NCBI RefSeq assembly: GCF_000160835.1
Contig: NZ_GG700735.1
Span: forward strand, 23,103 to 70,253
Origin: Limosilactobacillus antri DSM 16041
Lineage (GTDB): Bacteria > Bacillota > Bacilli > Lactobacillales > Lactobacillaceae
Reading direction: 5' to 3'
Length of the DNA stretch: 47,151 nucleotides
Shown here piece after piece: positions 23,944-33,306 of this stretch. Within the stretch, counting starts at the first letter, position 1, and each line of letters opens with the position of its first letter. The notes under the pieces were generated by a model. It saw only the letters and a list, made by a program, of their open reading frames with translations. It searched no databases and was not told the origin of the DNA. The position numbers and the translations under genes were made by a program.

Positions 23944-24912
23944 ATGAAACCACACCAGTATGACTTTAAGGAAGCAGCCTACCACCGCCTCAAACGGGAG
24001 CAGGCTTTTCAAAACGTTTTTGATTTCCCCGACTTCGTTGAAATGCGGCCGGTCATCCGGGAGGCTGTCCAAACGATCGCCCGGCAAGGCGTTGACCACC
24101 CTGTACTGCCGGTCCAAGTAGAGCGGCTGACTATCGAACTTGAGCGCCAATTAGAACGGGAAACTCGTAAGTACCAATCCCAGGGCGGGGTCTATCCCAA
24201 TCAAAAAAATGAATTGGGTAACTTGACCCGTCTCTATACCCGACTGCTCCAGGCAATCAGCCAGCGTCCTATCATTGACCAGGAAATCGAAGACATTATT
24301 TACGCCGTCAACCAGACCCGACTGAGCCTCAGCAAACTGCCGCCCCTGGTCGGGAGTGGAAAGCTGTACGAAGATGGCCACGACCGGGAATTACGGCCGC
24401 ATACCTTCTACTACCTGATTGCTCAGCACCTGGTCCGCCCCTACCTAATCGATCAGGCGGGGGCCATGGTTCCCCAAAACGTCAATAAGGAGGGCCGTCA
24501 ACTGGTCGCCCGACTGACCGTCTATGCCTACCGGGACTGGGATGCCTACCTGACCCACCAGTACGATGAGCAGCATAACATTAAAAACCGGCGCGGATTG
24601 ACCAGCCGGGAATATTACAACCAGCTTGAAACCAATGAGCTGAAATACGTCGACCACGCCTATGCCGACGTCCTTGCGGATTGCTTTACCGACTTCACCC
24701 ACCTGGTTGTTCCCAACTACCTGGACCACGTCGACATTATGACGACCAACCTCGACGAACTGTTTAGGCATGCTCCCCTCCTCCGGATCAAGTTTGGGCA
24801 GCTCGTAGACCAGCACTTCCTAGTCGATGACCAAGGCCACGAGCACGTCCTAGACGCCCCGGTCAAAGACATTCGTCAAAAGTACCAATACTACCGCGAA
24901 CACTTTAGTTAG
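23944..24912 (+). CDS. protein of unknown function, likely nitrate-regulated (orf322)
   Basis: No family is recognised in this 322-residue protein. It is soluble, charged and largely helical, rich in Arg, Tyr and Gln, and has one cysteine only (ADCFTDF). The N-terminal part (about 30-130) has amphipathic helices such as VERLTIELERQLERETRKYQ. A TTG-started frame from 23899 is rejected because GGAGG lies 6 bases before the ATG at 23944. The promoter carries the TCCCTAAT box shared with Moco and fec promoters. It is followed after 11 bases by orf142. Confidence 0.78.
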   Translation: MKPHQYDFKEAAYHRLKREQAFQNVFDFPDFVEMRPVIREAVQTIARQGVDHPVLPVQVERLTIELERQLERETRKYQSQGGVYPNQKNELGNLTRLYTRLLQAISQRPIIDQEIEDIIYAVNQTRLSLSKLPPLVGSGKLYEDGHDRELRPHTFYYLIAQHLVRPYLIDQAGAMVPQNVNKEGRQLVARLTVYAYRDWDAYLTHQYDEQHNIKNRRGLTSREYYNQLETNELKYVDHAYADVLADCFTDFTHLVVPNYLDHVDIMTTNLDELFRHAPLLRIKFGQLVDQHFLVDDQGHEHVLDAPVKDIRQKYQYYREHFS

Positions 24913-24923
24913 GAGAATGAAAA

Positions 24924-25352
24924 ATGCATCCTGAAATCCGCCCCGAAATGAAACTGGGAATGAAGGAATTTGAAAATACCATGTTCATGCTGACAACTGC
25001 GCCGACCGAACTCAATATTGACCGCTTTGCTATCCAAGGCGACCTGTACCCCCAGCGGTTAGATGACGTGGCTTGGGCGCTGCCGGCCTACCTTGCAAGC
25101 GACTTCAGCCTCTTCTTCGTTTTTGCTCCCAACGTTGGCGGCCGTTGGGCCATTTCTTGTTCCCAGGCAACGGTCACTGCTGACCGGCAGGTAACCGCAA
25201 TGAGTGAAACCGTACCGACGGGGATGGGATTAAACGCGGTCAACGAATTAAGTCCCAGCGGCGCGGTCGAACTAGTGGCCTACCTCAAAACGTTAGAGGT
25301 TAACCACCTGGGCTATTTTGACGAGCACATCGCTGAACGCTTTCGGCCTTGA
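24924..25352 (+). CDS. protein of unknown function, likely nitrate-regulated (orf142)
   Basis: This 142-residue protein is not recognised. It is a soluble, mixed alpha/beta chain with a beta-rich centre (FSLFFVFAPNVGGRWAISCSQATVTADRQVTAMSE) and a helical end. One cysteine and no membrane segment are seen. AGGAG precedes the ATG by 7 bases. Co-transcribed with orf322, it would share its control. It is the last gene of the nitrate island before a terminator. Confidence 0.75.
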   Translation: MHPEIRPEMKLGMKEFENTMFMLTTAPTELNIDRFAIQGDLYPQRLDDVAWALPAYLASDFSLFFVFAPNVGGRWAISCSQATVTADRQVTAMSETVPTGMGLNAVNELSPSGAVELVAYLKTLEVNHLGYFDEHIAERFRP

Positions 25353-25407
25353 AACCGGCTTCCACAATGAACAAAAACTGCTTAAAAAATATCTGGCCTA
25401 ACTAGCA

Positions 25408-25448
25408 AAGCCGGACGGTGAATCTACAATTGATCCATCGTCCGGCTC
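25408..25448. terminator. terminator after orf142
   Basis: GCCGGACG (25410-25417) pairs with CGTCCGGC (25439-25446), extended by GTGAATC/GATCCAT with wobble pairs, and is followed by TCTT. Confidence 0.75.
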
Positions 25449-25538
25449 TTCATATTAAGGCGTTCCATAGTTTCTTCCCAAACTCGCCTATTTTTAATTA
25501 ACAGCGCCCTCCGGTAAACAATTAGCTGCCCCCATCGC

Positions 25539-26024
25539 TTACTGCCCTTCAAAGAACTGGTAAAGGTATTCCCGATAAGCAAAGGCCATAATCACGTTGC
25601 GCAGCATTTGCTTTTGCTTGGTCTGCTCATGCCCCACCCGTTCTAACTGGTCCTGCTGGCCAAAGACGTACCGGGAAACGTTGCCCAGCTCCTCAGCAAA
25701 GTAATTATAGGCCACCCTGGTCTGGTAGCTTTCGCGCTGGATTTGAATTGCCTTGTACAAGTTGCTCTGCTCCAGAACGTTTTTCGCGACCACAATAAAC
25801 AGCAGCTGGGCAATCTGCTCGCGCCGGTACAGTTTCTTCTGCGGCCGGGTCACCAACTGGTGCTTAACGTAATTGCTAACCATCGAGCTGGTGACCTTGA
25901 CGCTCGGAAAGGGCGCCACGCATTTTTGCAGGTAGGTCACGACCTGGTTCAAGTAGAGCCCCATGTCTGGCAGCTCCTGGTACGGCGGCAGGTTAAATTT
26001 TTCATTGACTTCGTCTGCACTCAT
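25539..26024 (-). CDS. DUF1836 domain protein (putative HTH regulator)
   Basis: The protein matches the DUF1836 pattern. The N-terminal FNLPPYQELPDMGLYLNQVVTYL leads to a winged/MerR-like helix region, SSMVSNYVKHQLVTRPQKKLYRREQIAQLLFIVVAKNVL. Such proteins are common in Firmicutes and are thought to bind DNA, but their targets are unknown. AGGAGG lies 9 bases before the ATG at 26024, so the eight-codon longer frame is not used. It has 161 residues. It diverges from degV. Confidence 0.82.
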   Translation of the reverse strand: MSADEVNEKFNLPPYQELPDMGLYLNQVVTYLQKCVAPFPSVKVTSSMVSNYVKHQLVTRPQKKLYRREQIAQLLFIVVAKNVLEQSNLYKAIQIQRESYQTRVAYNYFAEELGNVSRYVFGQQDQLERVGHEQTKQKQMLRNVIMAFAYREYLYQFFEGQ

Positions 26025-26109
26025 TCGGCTATTCCTCCTGGGTCCCATTTTACCGATTCGCCAGTTTCGGTGTCAACAGCGCGCTTAACGATAAGTTTTT
26101 CAAAAACCG

Positions 26110-26138
26110 TTGACAAGTTTTGTTAAAATGGCTATGCT
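26110..26138 (+). promoter_or_regulatory. sigma-A type promoter of degV
   Basis: TTGACA at 26110-26115 is separated by 17 bp from TATGCT at 26133-26138, about 34 bases before the degV start codon. Confidence 0.75.
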
Positions 26139-26171
26139 GTTAAAAATAATTACCAATGGGAGATCAACAAG

Positions 26172-27008
26172 ATGATAGTTAAAATTATTACGGACTCTGG
26201 TGCCAATTCGTTTGAACCGCTGATTGGCGGAGTTCCGCACCGCAGCGTTCCCCTGACCCTAATCGTCAACGGCCAGTCATGGTCAGACGACCCCCAATTA
26301 GACCTGACCAACTTCCAGCAAGCGCTTAAAAACACCAAGACAGCCACTTCCTCAGCCTGCCCAAGTGTAGGGGCTTGGCTCCAGTCCTTTGCCGGCGCAG
26401 ACCAGGTATACGTCCTGACCATTACCAGTGCCCTGTCCGGCAGCTACAACTCCGCCGTGCAGGCCGCAAAGTTATACCTGGCGGACCACCCGGAAACCAA
26501 GATTCACGTCTTCGACACCAAGTCGGCCGGTCCCCAGGTCAGGCTGCTCGCTTCCCAGCTGGCAACCCTCATCAACCACCGGTACCCCTTTGACGAAATT
26601 ATCCAGCTCATGAACCAGCAGATCCAGCAGACCGACCTGCTCTTCGTCCTCGCGGAACTCGACAACCTCGCCAATAACGGCCGGGTGAGTCCGGCAATTG
26701 CCAAGCTGACCCACCTGCTCAACCTCTATGTCTACGGCACCGCCAGTGATGTGGGGGCATTTAAGCTACTCGGCAAACTGCGGGGCGGCAAACGAATGCT
26801 GCAAAAGATCGTTATGGTCATGGAAAAGCAGGGCTACATCGGCGGCCGGGTCTTCATTGACCACGTTGACTGCCGGGAAAAAGCGGCGCGCTTGGCGAGT
26901 GCGATTAGCGCCCGCTACCCCAACGCCATCATTAACATCACAGCCTGCGGGGCCCTGTGTTCCTACTACGCGGAAAACGGCGGTTTAATGATCGGCTTTG
27001 AAAAATAG
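26172..27008 (+). CDS. DegV family fatty-acid-binding protein
   Basis: DegV (FakB-like) proteins bind a fatty acid and present it to the kinase FakA. Seen: IITDSGANS at the N-terminus, SACPSVGAW, the TITSALSGSYNSA loop and KLLGKLRGGKRML. The 278 residues are normal. GGGAG precedes the ATG. The gene stands alone, with a good promoter and a strong terminator. Fatty-acid binding is known for the family and not shown for this member. Confidence 0.9.
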   Translation: MIVKIITDSGANSFEPLIGGVPHRSVPLTLIVNGQSWSDDPQLDLTNFQQALKNTKTATSSACPSVGAWLQSFAGADQVYVLTITSALSGSYNSAVQAAKLYLADHPETKIHVFDTKSAGPQVRLLASQLATLINHRYPFDEIIQLMNQQIQQTDLLFVLAELDNLANNGRVSPAIAKLTHLLNLYVYGTASDVGAFKLLGKLRGGKRMLQKIVMVMEKQGYIGGRVFIDHVDCREKAARLASAISARYPNAIINITACGALCSYYAENGGLMIGFEK

Positions 27009-27021
27009 TCCGGTAATACGC

Positions 27022-27064
27022 AAACGAGGTCCAGAGCTCAAACGATGAACTCTGGACCTCGTTT
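27022..27064. terminator. strong bidirectional terminator after degV
   Basis: A 15-base perfect stem AAACGAGGTCCAGAG/CTCTGGACCTCGTTT separates degV from the converging surface-protein gene. Confidence 0.9.
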
Positions 27065-27095
27065 CATTGGTAACCGTCACGGACCAGTAAGGCGG

Positions 27096-30038
27096 TTAAT
27101 TCCGGCCCTGGTCAGCCAGCCGAAAGACGTACTGGTACTTTCGCCCGTGGCTGTTCCAATACCAATCATAGCCGACTTCTTGAACCGCGGTACCCGGTTG
27201 GCCCTGGGTCAGCCAGCAGACTGAAATCGCCCGCTGGTTATCAGACGAACCACTGGCAATCACGATGTGGCGGCTTTCCCATGGATTATTGATGTGTCCC
27301 CAGATGACAATATCACCATACTGGGGGATGTACTCATTATCACCCTGATAAATCAGCCGGTAGCCGTTCTGCAACAGGTACGGCGTAATGTTGCTCGTGG
27401 CGTAGACGTACGCGGGTGCCGTCGCCCCCGCCGCTTGCAGGGCGGCCGTCATTGAACCGGAACAATCCGCGGTCCCGTCACTGCCGTTGCGGGCGCCACG
27501 CTGGGAATAGGTTAGCTTTCCTTCGTGCTCCACAAACCAGTTGATGATTCGGGCTGAGAACTGGCCGTTGGTCATCCGGCCATCCGCACCAAAGTAGACC
27601 CCATCTACCCACCGGTTTGTCACTGGCTGGCGGGTTGTCGGGTCAAAGTAGTAGGTGTTTCCCGCAAAGCGCTGAATCCCCCGTGGGTCGGCCACCGCCG
27701 CTGGAATATAGAACGGGGCGGCGTACCAGTCGGTATAGTGACCATTTCCGCCCTGGTCATCGCTGTAACGATGGATCAGCTGGATCGTTTGCCCATACAT
27801 ATTAGCCGGAATCGCAAACGACGCGGCAAAACCGGACTGGTCATTTCCCAGGATTGCCGGGAAGCTGACTGTGACGTCAGGGCGCGCAGCCAAGTCGGTC
27901 AGCCGCCAGCGCTTCAGCTCACTCCCGTTTTGCCCAAGCGCAATCAGGTACTGGTAGGGTTTGCCGGCGGTTTGGTCACTAATGTGCCAACCAGCAAGCT
28001 GCAATGTAGTCGGTGTAACAACCAGCTGATCAAGGTAGCCGGCACTGTTTGAATAAATCGGACTGGCTTGGTCAGAAGCGTTGCCGTTCCCCGCCGGGTC
28101 ATCGGTAAAGCGGACTAGCACCTGCATTTGCTGGCCGACCTTGGCCGGGTCAAAGCGGACAACGGTGTTGAAGCCACTATTCAGGCTGTTAAAGGTCTGC
28201 GGGTAAAGGCGGGCAATATCAGGCCGGGCCGTTAAGGTCAGCTGACTCCGGCCAATCTCATGACCATCGCTGAGCACGATCACGTAGGCATATGGTCTTG
28301 CCGGTGCGCTGCTATCAACGGCCCAGCCAGCAAGCCGCAGGCCCGCAGCTGTCATCTGAAGCTGGTCAAAGTAAAAACTGCGTCGATTTGCTAGCGGCAA
28401 GCTGAGCCACTCATCGGTGTACTGGCCGTCCCCGCCGTTGCCGTTCGGGTCAGCCGACGTTGAATAGCGGCTGACTACTGAATACTGGTGCTGGGGGTCC
28501 AGGTGCCAGTTTGTCAAGTCAAAACTACCGCTAAAGCCAGACCGGGCCGCCGTTGCAATTGCCGGAAAGGCCCGGGCAACGTCGGGCCGTGCGACCGGCT
28601 GGCTCATCGTTACGGCCACCTGGCGGCCAGCCGTATTATCAAACAGGATCAGGTAGTGGTTGCTTTCAAAGCGGGTAATATCATTGGCGTGCCAGCCGGT
28701 CACCTTGAGCTGGTGACCGTTGGACCAGTCAAAGCCATCCAGGTGCGCCAGATTTTCCGTGGGGCCGGCAAACGGCGGGAACCAGTAATCAACGTAGTCA
28801 CTGTTGCCGTCCGCACTGCCGCTGTAACGGCTAATCAACTGCAGCTGATGGTTAAAATTGAGCCGGTTGGCCTGAAAGCCGGCCCGAAAACCCGCGTTTG
28901 CCGCGTTGTTAATCAGGGGAAACGCGAGGGCAACGTCAGGACGGGCGAGGTTGGTGACTTCAATTCGCCCAAGCTCCCGATTATTTGCGGTCTGGTCAAG
29001 CAGAATTAAGTAGTGGTGCCCGCGGCCACTAGCCTGATTAGCGGCGTGCCAGCCGCTGGCCACCAGCTGGCCATCGACCACGCTGATGTTATCAAGGTTC
29101 GCAACGTTCTCCTGTCCTAGGCGGACTGGCGGAAACCAGTAGTCAACGTAGTCGCTGTTGCCGTCCGCCGATGAGGTATAGCGGCTGATGATGGTTAACT
29201 CGGCACCGCGGCTCACCACCCCGGCCGTTAACGTCAACCGATCGGCAAAGCCGGAATTCCCCGCATTAACGATTCCTGGAAAGGCCCGCGCAACGTCGGG
29301 GCGGGCAACGTTATCGACCTTAATCCGCCCCAATTCACGGTTGTGGTCGCTGGAATCCAGCACGATGAGGTAATGATTGGGCTTATCCGCCGCCAGGTTG
29401 GTTGTGTGCCAGCCGGTAATGGTCAGCTGGTTAGCACTCAGCTGAACCTGATCCAAGTGCGCCACGTTGCTTGAATCGATTTTAACGGGCGCAAACCAGT
29501 AGTCGACCGGGTTGCCGTTACCCGCCGGATCATCGGTATAGCGGCTCACCACTTGGATGGCGTCACCATGCGCAATCGCGGTCGGGGTCAGTGCCAACTG
29601 GGCCTGAAAGCCCGCGTTAGCTGCTCCGTATACATCGTGGACCCGGGCCACATCCGGGCGGGCAACGGGGGCCTGTACTTGAACCCGGCTGAGTTCCCGC
29701 TGGGCTGTCTGGTCATAGGCAATCAGCCAGTGGTTCGGCCGGTTCACTGCCGCATTGGTCGCGTGCCAGCCGCTGACGTTCAGCTGGCCCTGCTGGGTTA
29801 ACTGAACCGAATCCAGGGCCGCGTAGTTGCCCTGATCCGCTTTATTATAACTGCTATTTACAGTTTGTGGGGCAGGCTGGGCAGCCACGCTAGTCTGCGT
29901 GATCACCTGCTGGGCCGACGTTACCGTGTCAGCAGAGGCCGTTGTGCTGCTCCCAATTTGAATTCCGAGCGCGAGGGCAAAGAGCGTTGCCGCGACCCAG
30001 AGCTTCCCCCGCTTATACATCTTTTTATGTTCTTTCAT
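27096..30038 (-). CDS. KxYKxGKxW surface protein with repeats and peptidoglycan amidohydrolase domain
   Basis: This is a secreted cell-wall protein of 980 residues. Residues 1-38 form a signal peptide with the motif KMYKRGKLW, the type seen on accessory-Sec substrates, ending about TASADT. Six repeats of roughly 115 residues follow from about residue 74, each with a core such as LNVSGWHATN and a later ARPDVARxxP and DYWFxP. After these come a glucan/choline-binding-like stretch (YYFDPTTRQPVTNRWVDGVYF) and a C-terminal Amidase_5/NlpC-P60-like domain (GTADCSGSMTAALQAAGA, with SRHIVIASG). It would cut peptidoglycan at the cell surface. The start at 30038 is chosen because GGGGGAG lies 6 bases upstream. 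No LPxTG motif is present. It lies 13 bases after a paralogous gene. Confidence 0.85.
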   Translation of the reverse strand: MKEHKKMYKRGKLWVAATLFALALGIQIGSSTTASADTVTSAQQVITQTSVAAQPAPQTVNSSYNKADQGNYAALDSVQLTQQGQLNVSGWHATNAAVNRPNHWLIAYDQTAQRELSRVQVQAPVARPDVARVHDVYGAANAGFQAQLALTPTAIAHGDAIQVVSRYTDDPAGNGNPVDYWFAPVKIDSSNVAHLDQVQLSANQLTITGWHTTNLAADKPNHYLIVLDSSDHNRELGRIKVDNVARPDVARAFPGIVNAGNSGFADRLTLTAGVVSRGAELTIISRYTSSADGNSDYVDYWFPPVRLGQENVANLDNISVVDGQLVASGWHAANQASGRGHHYLILLDQTANNRELGRIEVTNLARPDVALAFPLINNAANAGFRAGFQANRLNFNHQLQLISRYSGSADGNSDYVDYWFPPFAGPTENLAHLDGFDWSNGHQLKVTGWHANDITRFESNHYLILFDNTAGRQVAVTMSQPVARPDVARAFPAIATAARSGFSGSFDLTNWHLDPQHQYSVVSRYSTSADPNGNGGDGQYTDEWLSLPLANRRSFYFDQLQMTAAGLRLAGWAVDSSAPARPYAYVIVLSDGHEIGRSQLTLTARPDIARLYPQTFNSLNSGFNTVVRFDPAKVGQQMQVLVRFTDDPAGNGNASDQASPIYSNSAGYLDQLVVTPTTLQLAGWHISDQTAGKPYQYLIALGQNGSELKRWRLTDLAARPDVTVSFPAILGNDQSGFAASFAIPANMYGQTIQLIHRYSDDQGGNGHYTDWYAAPFYIPAAVADPRGIQRFAGNTYYFDPTTRQPVTNRWVDGVYFGADGRMTNGQFSARIINWFVEHEGKLTYSQRGARNGSDGTADCSGSMTAALQAAGATAPAYVYATSNITPYLLQNGYRLIYQGDNEYIPQYGDIVIWGHINNPWESRHIVIASGSSDNQRAISVCWLTQGQPGTAVQEVGYDWYWNSHGRKYQYVFRLADQGRN

Positions 30039-30051
30039 TTTATTCTCCCCC

Positions 30052-33000
30052 TTAACCAACGATCGACCGGGTTACCCGGGCCAGCTGTTCAATTACCACC
30101 CGCGCGTTTGCCAGTGGCTTGCCTTCCGTGTAAATCGCAATCGTGTACTTGTCCGGAATGTAGCCAATGCTGCTGACATTCCAGGCATACGGGTTGTCGA
30201 TATAGTTCCAGCCGTCCTTAATGTAGAAGTTGCTGCTGCCAGCAGAGATTCCCCAATTCTGAGCCGGTGAAACGGTATTCATCAGGTACTTAATGTAGTT
30301 GCGGGAACCGTCGTTCAGGTAGTCTGAGTGCGGCTTTAAGAAAATTTCGTTGAGTACTTTCAACTGGTCGGCGGCCGTCGTTACCGTCCAGCCCCAATGC
30401 TCACCGGTGTAGGAAGAGTTCATCCCCAACGCACGGAAGATAGCGTTAATCCCGCCGTTACCGCCGAGGTAATTAGCGGTAATCGTTGAGGTGGCATTGT
30501 TGTCGCTATAACGAATCATCCGTTGCGCCAGGTCCTGCTGGTAGCCGTTGAGGTTGCCGCCGGTATTGTGCATCAGGAGCGACAAAATGCTGACCTTAAC
30601 CGAGCTGGCCGTAATGAATTGGTGTCCCGGTGCGTTAGTCCACGAGATCACCTGACCCGTGGACGGCAGCTGAATGGCGATATCGACCGGGGCCCCAAAG
30701 TTATTGATAATTTGGCTCCAAGCCGCAACTAACCGCTGGGCGTAACTGTTGACATCCACTGGTCCCGACCAGTAGTCGGTATACTGCTGGTTGCCGGCCG
30801 CATCGGTGCTGTAGCGGTGAATAATCCGGACGACATGGTGCTGCATCTGGTCAGGGATTGTGAACCCGATCTGGAAACCAGAGTGGTCGCTATTGTAAAT
30901 CGCCGGAAAAGCCCGACCAACGTCAGCCCGCTCCCGGCTTGCATCGGGAACACTAACCCGGTACAATTCCTGCCCGCTTTGGGCATCGAGGAAGATGAGG
31001 TACTGGTACTTTTGGTTTACGGACGTGTTAGCAGCGTGCCAGCCGCTAACGTACATCCCGCTCCCATTGACATTGATCGTATCAAAGTTGCCGACGTTAG
31101 CAGCGTAGCCCTGGCTCCACTGGTCACTGGCGTTCCCGTTGCCAGCTTGATCGTCGGTAAAGCGCAGGATCACTTGCAGGTTGCCGGTCACCATTGCGGG
31201 GTCCAAATTAACCACGTCGTCAAAGCCGCTGTACAGGCTCCCGAAGGTCGTCCAGTAGAGTTTTTGAATATCGGGCCGCACGCGGAGGGTCAGCTGTTTT
31301 CTGGCCACCTCCTTGCCATCGTTCATTACGATCGCGTAGGCGTATTGCCGGTCACTGTGTTTTGCGTCGACCATCCACCCGGCGACGTGGAGGCCGTCCC
31401 TGGTCATCTTAATATTATCCAGCCAGGAAGCCCGCTGGTCGAGCGTCACCGGTGCAAACCAGTAGTCGGTATATTGACCGCCGCCACCATTTCCGGCACT
31501 GCTGGTGGAGTAGCGGCTCACCACTGAATAGCTGTGGCCCGCTGGCAGGGAAGCGGCCGCGAGGTCAAAGCTCCCGGTAAATCCAGCACGGGCGGCCGTC
31601 ACAACGTTCGGCAGGCTTCTCGCCACGTCCGGACGGTTGGCGGTAACCGCGGTCGTAACGGCAACCTGACGCTGAGCGGTGTTATCAAAGAGGATTAGAA
31701 AGTGATTGTTTTCCAAGCGAGAAATATCATTGGCGTGCCAGCCGACCACTTTCAGCTGGTGCCCGTCGGATAGGTCAAAGCCATCCAGGTAGCCCTGGTT
31801 CGTTTCGTTGCCGCAAATCGGGTTAAACCAGTAGTCAACGTAGTCGCTGTTGCCATCCGCGCTGCCGCTATACCGGCTAATCGCCTGCAGCTGGTGGCTG
31901 AAATTCATGTTCGCCGTGCTGAGCTGGACCGAAAATCCAGCCTGACCCGCATTGCTGACCAACGGGTAGACCTTCGCAACGTCGGGCCGGGCGACCGCCG
32001 CGTTGACCTTAACCCGGCCGACTTCTTGACCAGTCGTCCGGTCAAGCACGATTACCCAATGGTACGGCCGGCTAACGGCCGCATTGGTTGCGTGCCAGCC
32101 ACTTAGCTGCAATTGGCCCTTAACAACACTGACCCCGTCAAGGCTGGCGGCGTTTTGCTGTCCCAAAGCAAGCGGGCTGAACCAGTAGTCAAGGTAGTCG
32201 CTATTGCCATCCGCACTGCCGGAGTAGCGGCTGATGACCGTCAGGGTATCCCCGCGGGCAATCACGTCGTTTGGCAAGGCAATTTGGGTGCGGAATCCGG
32301 ACTGGTCCGCGTTCATAATCCCGGGGTAGACCCGCCCTAAGTCTGGGCGTACACAAGGCGCAACCTTGATTCGCGTAAGTTCCCGGTTATGGTCGCTGCT
32401 GTCGAGAACAATGATGTAATGGTTGGCCTTGTTGGCCGCCTGGTTGCTGGCGTGCCAGCCGGTTAGCGTTAACTGGCCATCGCTCAGCGTCACCTGATCC
32501 AGCCAGGCAACATTTTGCCGGTCCAGCGCAAAGGGACTGAACCAGTAATCAACGTAGTCCTGGTTGCCGGCCGCATCGCGACTAAACCGGCTGATAATAG
32601 AAATCGAATCGCCGCGGGCAATCGGGTCAGCGCCCAGGGTCAGCTGGCCTTGAAAGCCGGACTGCCCGGCATTATAAACATCGTGCACCCGGGCAACATC
32701 CGGGCGGCTAACGGGTGTGGTAACCTGAACCCGGCTAAGCTCGGTCCGGGTCGTCTGGTCGTAAGCAATCAGCCAGTGGTTAGGCCGGTCAAGGGAGGCG
32801 TTCGTAGCGTGCCAGCCGCTAACTTCTACCCCCCAGATTGTTCAGCTTTACACTATCTAGGTTTGCGTAGTTGCCCTGGTCCTGGTGGTCATAACTAACG
32901 GCCGGGGCGGTTGGCTGATCAGTAGCAGACGTGCTTAGTTTGCTAGTGGTCGTCCCAGCAGGCGCCTGGTCCACAGCGGCAGTCGCTAGCGATTGCTGAA

Positions 33001-33118
33001 CGCCCGTATCGGCGGCAGCACTGTCGCTGCCAGCCGCGATTCCCCACGCCAGTGCCAGGATGGTCGCGGTTAACCACAATTTCCCCTTCTTATATAGTTT
33101 TTTGTGCTCTTTAGTCAT
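30052..33118 (-). pseudogene. frameshifted KxYKxGKxW surface protein with beta-lactamase-like domain
   Basis: Two frames make one gene. The first (33118-32819) gives a KLYKKGKLW signal peptide and the start of repeat 1, then stops at LNNLGGRS. The second continues the repeat as VEVSGWHATN in another frame and runs to 30052. The break is at a run of six C on the plus strand (32829-32834); one base fewer or two more would join them. The rest holds six repeats in total, like the neighbour, and a C-terminal class-A beta-lactamase-like serine hydrolase (TASSVKVSIL for SxxK, YSDNNAT for SDN, IKDGW near KTG). It may be phase-variable, decayed or a sequencing error. GGGGGA precedes the ATG. Confidence 0.8.
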
Positions 33119-33224
33119 TTAATAATCCCCCAATTTTAAACTTTCTCGTCAATTCTACTATACGAGCTTGGTTTGCGGCACCGTTTTCATTAATCTGCTG
33201 ATTGTTTCAGTTAACGACTGAAAA

Positions 33225-33264
33225 CGGCCCCCCGAAGTTGGCGTTAACCGTCTTCGGGAGGCCG
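33225..33264 (-). terminator. terminator downstream of the DUF6933 gene
   Basis: CGGCCCCCCGAAG pairs with CTTCGGGAGGCCG (one mismatch) and is followed on the minus strand by TTTTC. It lies 43 bases after the stop of the 617-residue gene. Confidence 0.75.
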
Positions 33265-33306
33265 CTTTGCAGGTCCTCTAATTTAAATTAATGGTTTCAA
33301 GTCTGC

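Noticed and set aside
3077..25352. nitrite reductase or other denitrification genes
   Set aside because: I looked for siroheme, NirBD, NrfA or NirK/S features and found none; the island reduces nitrate only to nitrite as far as visible.
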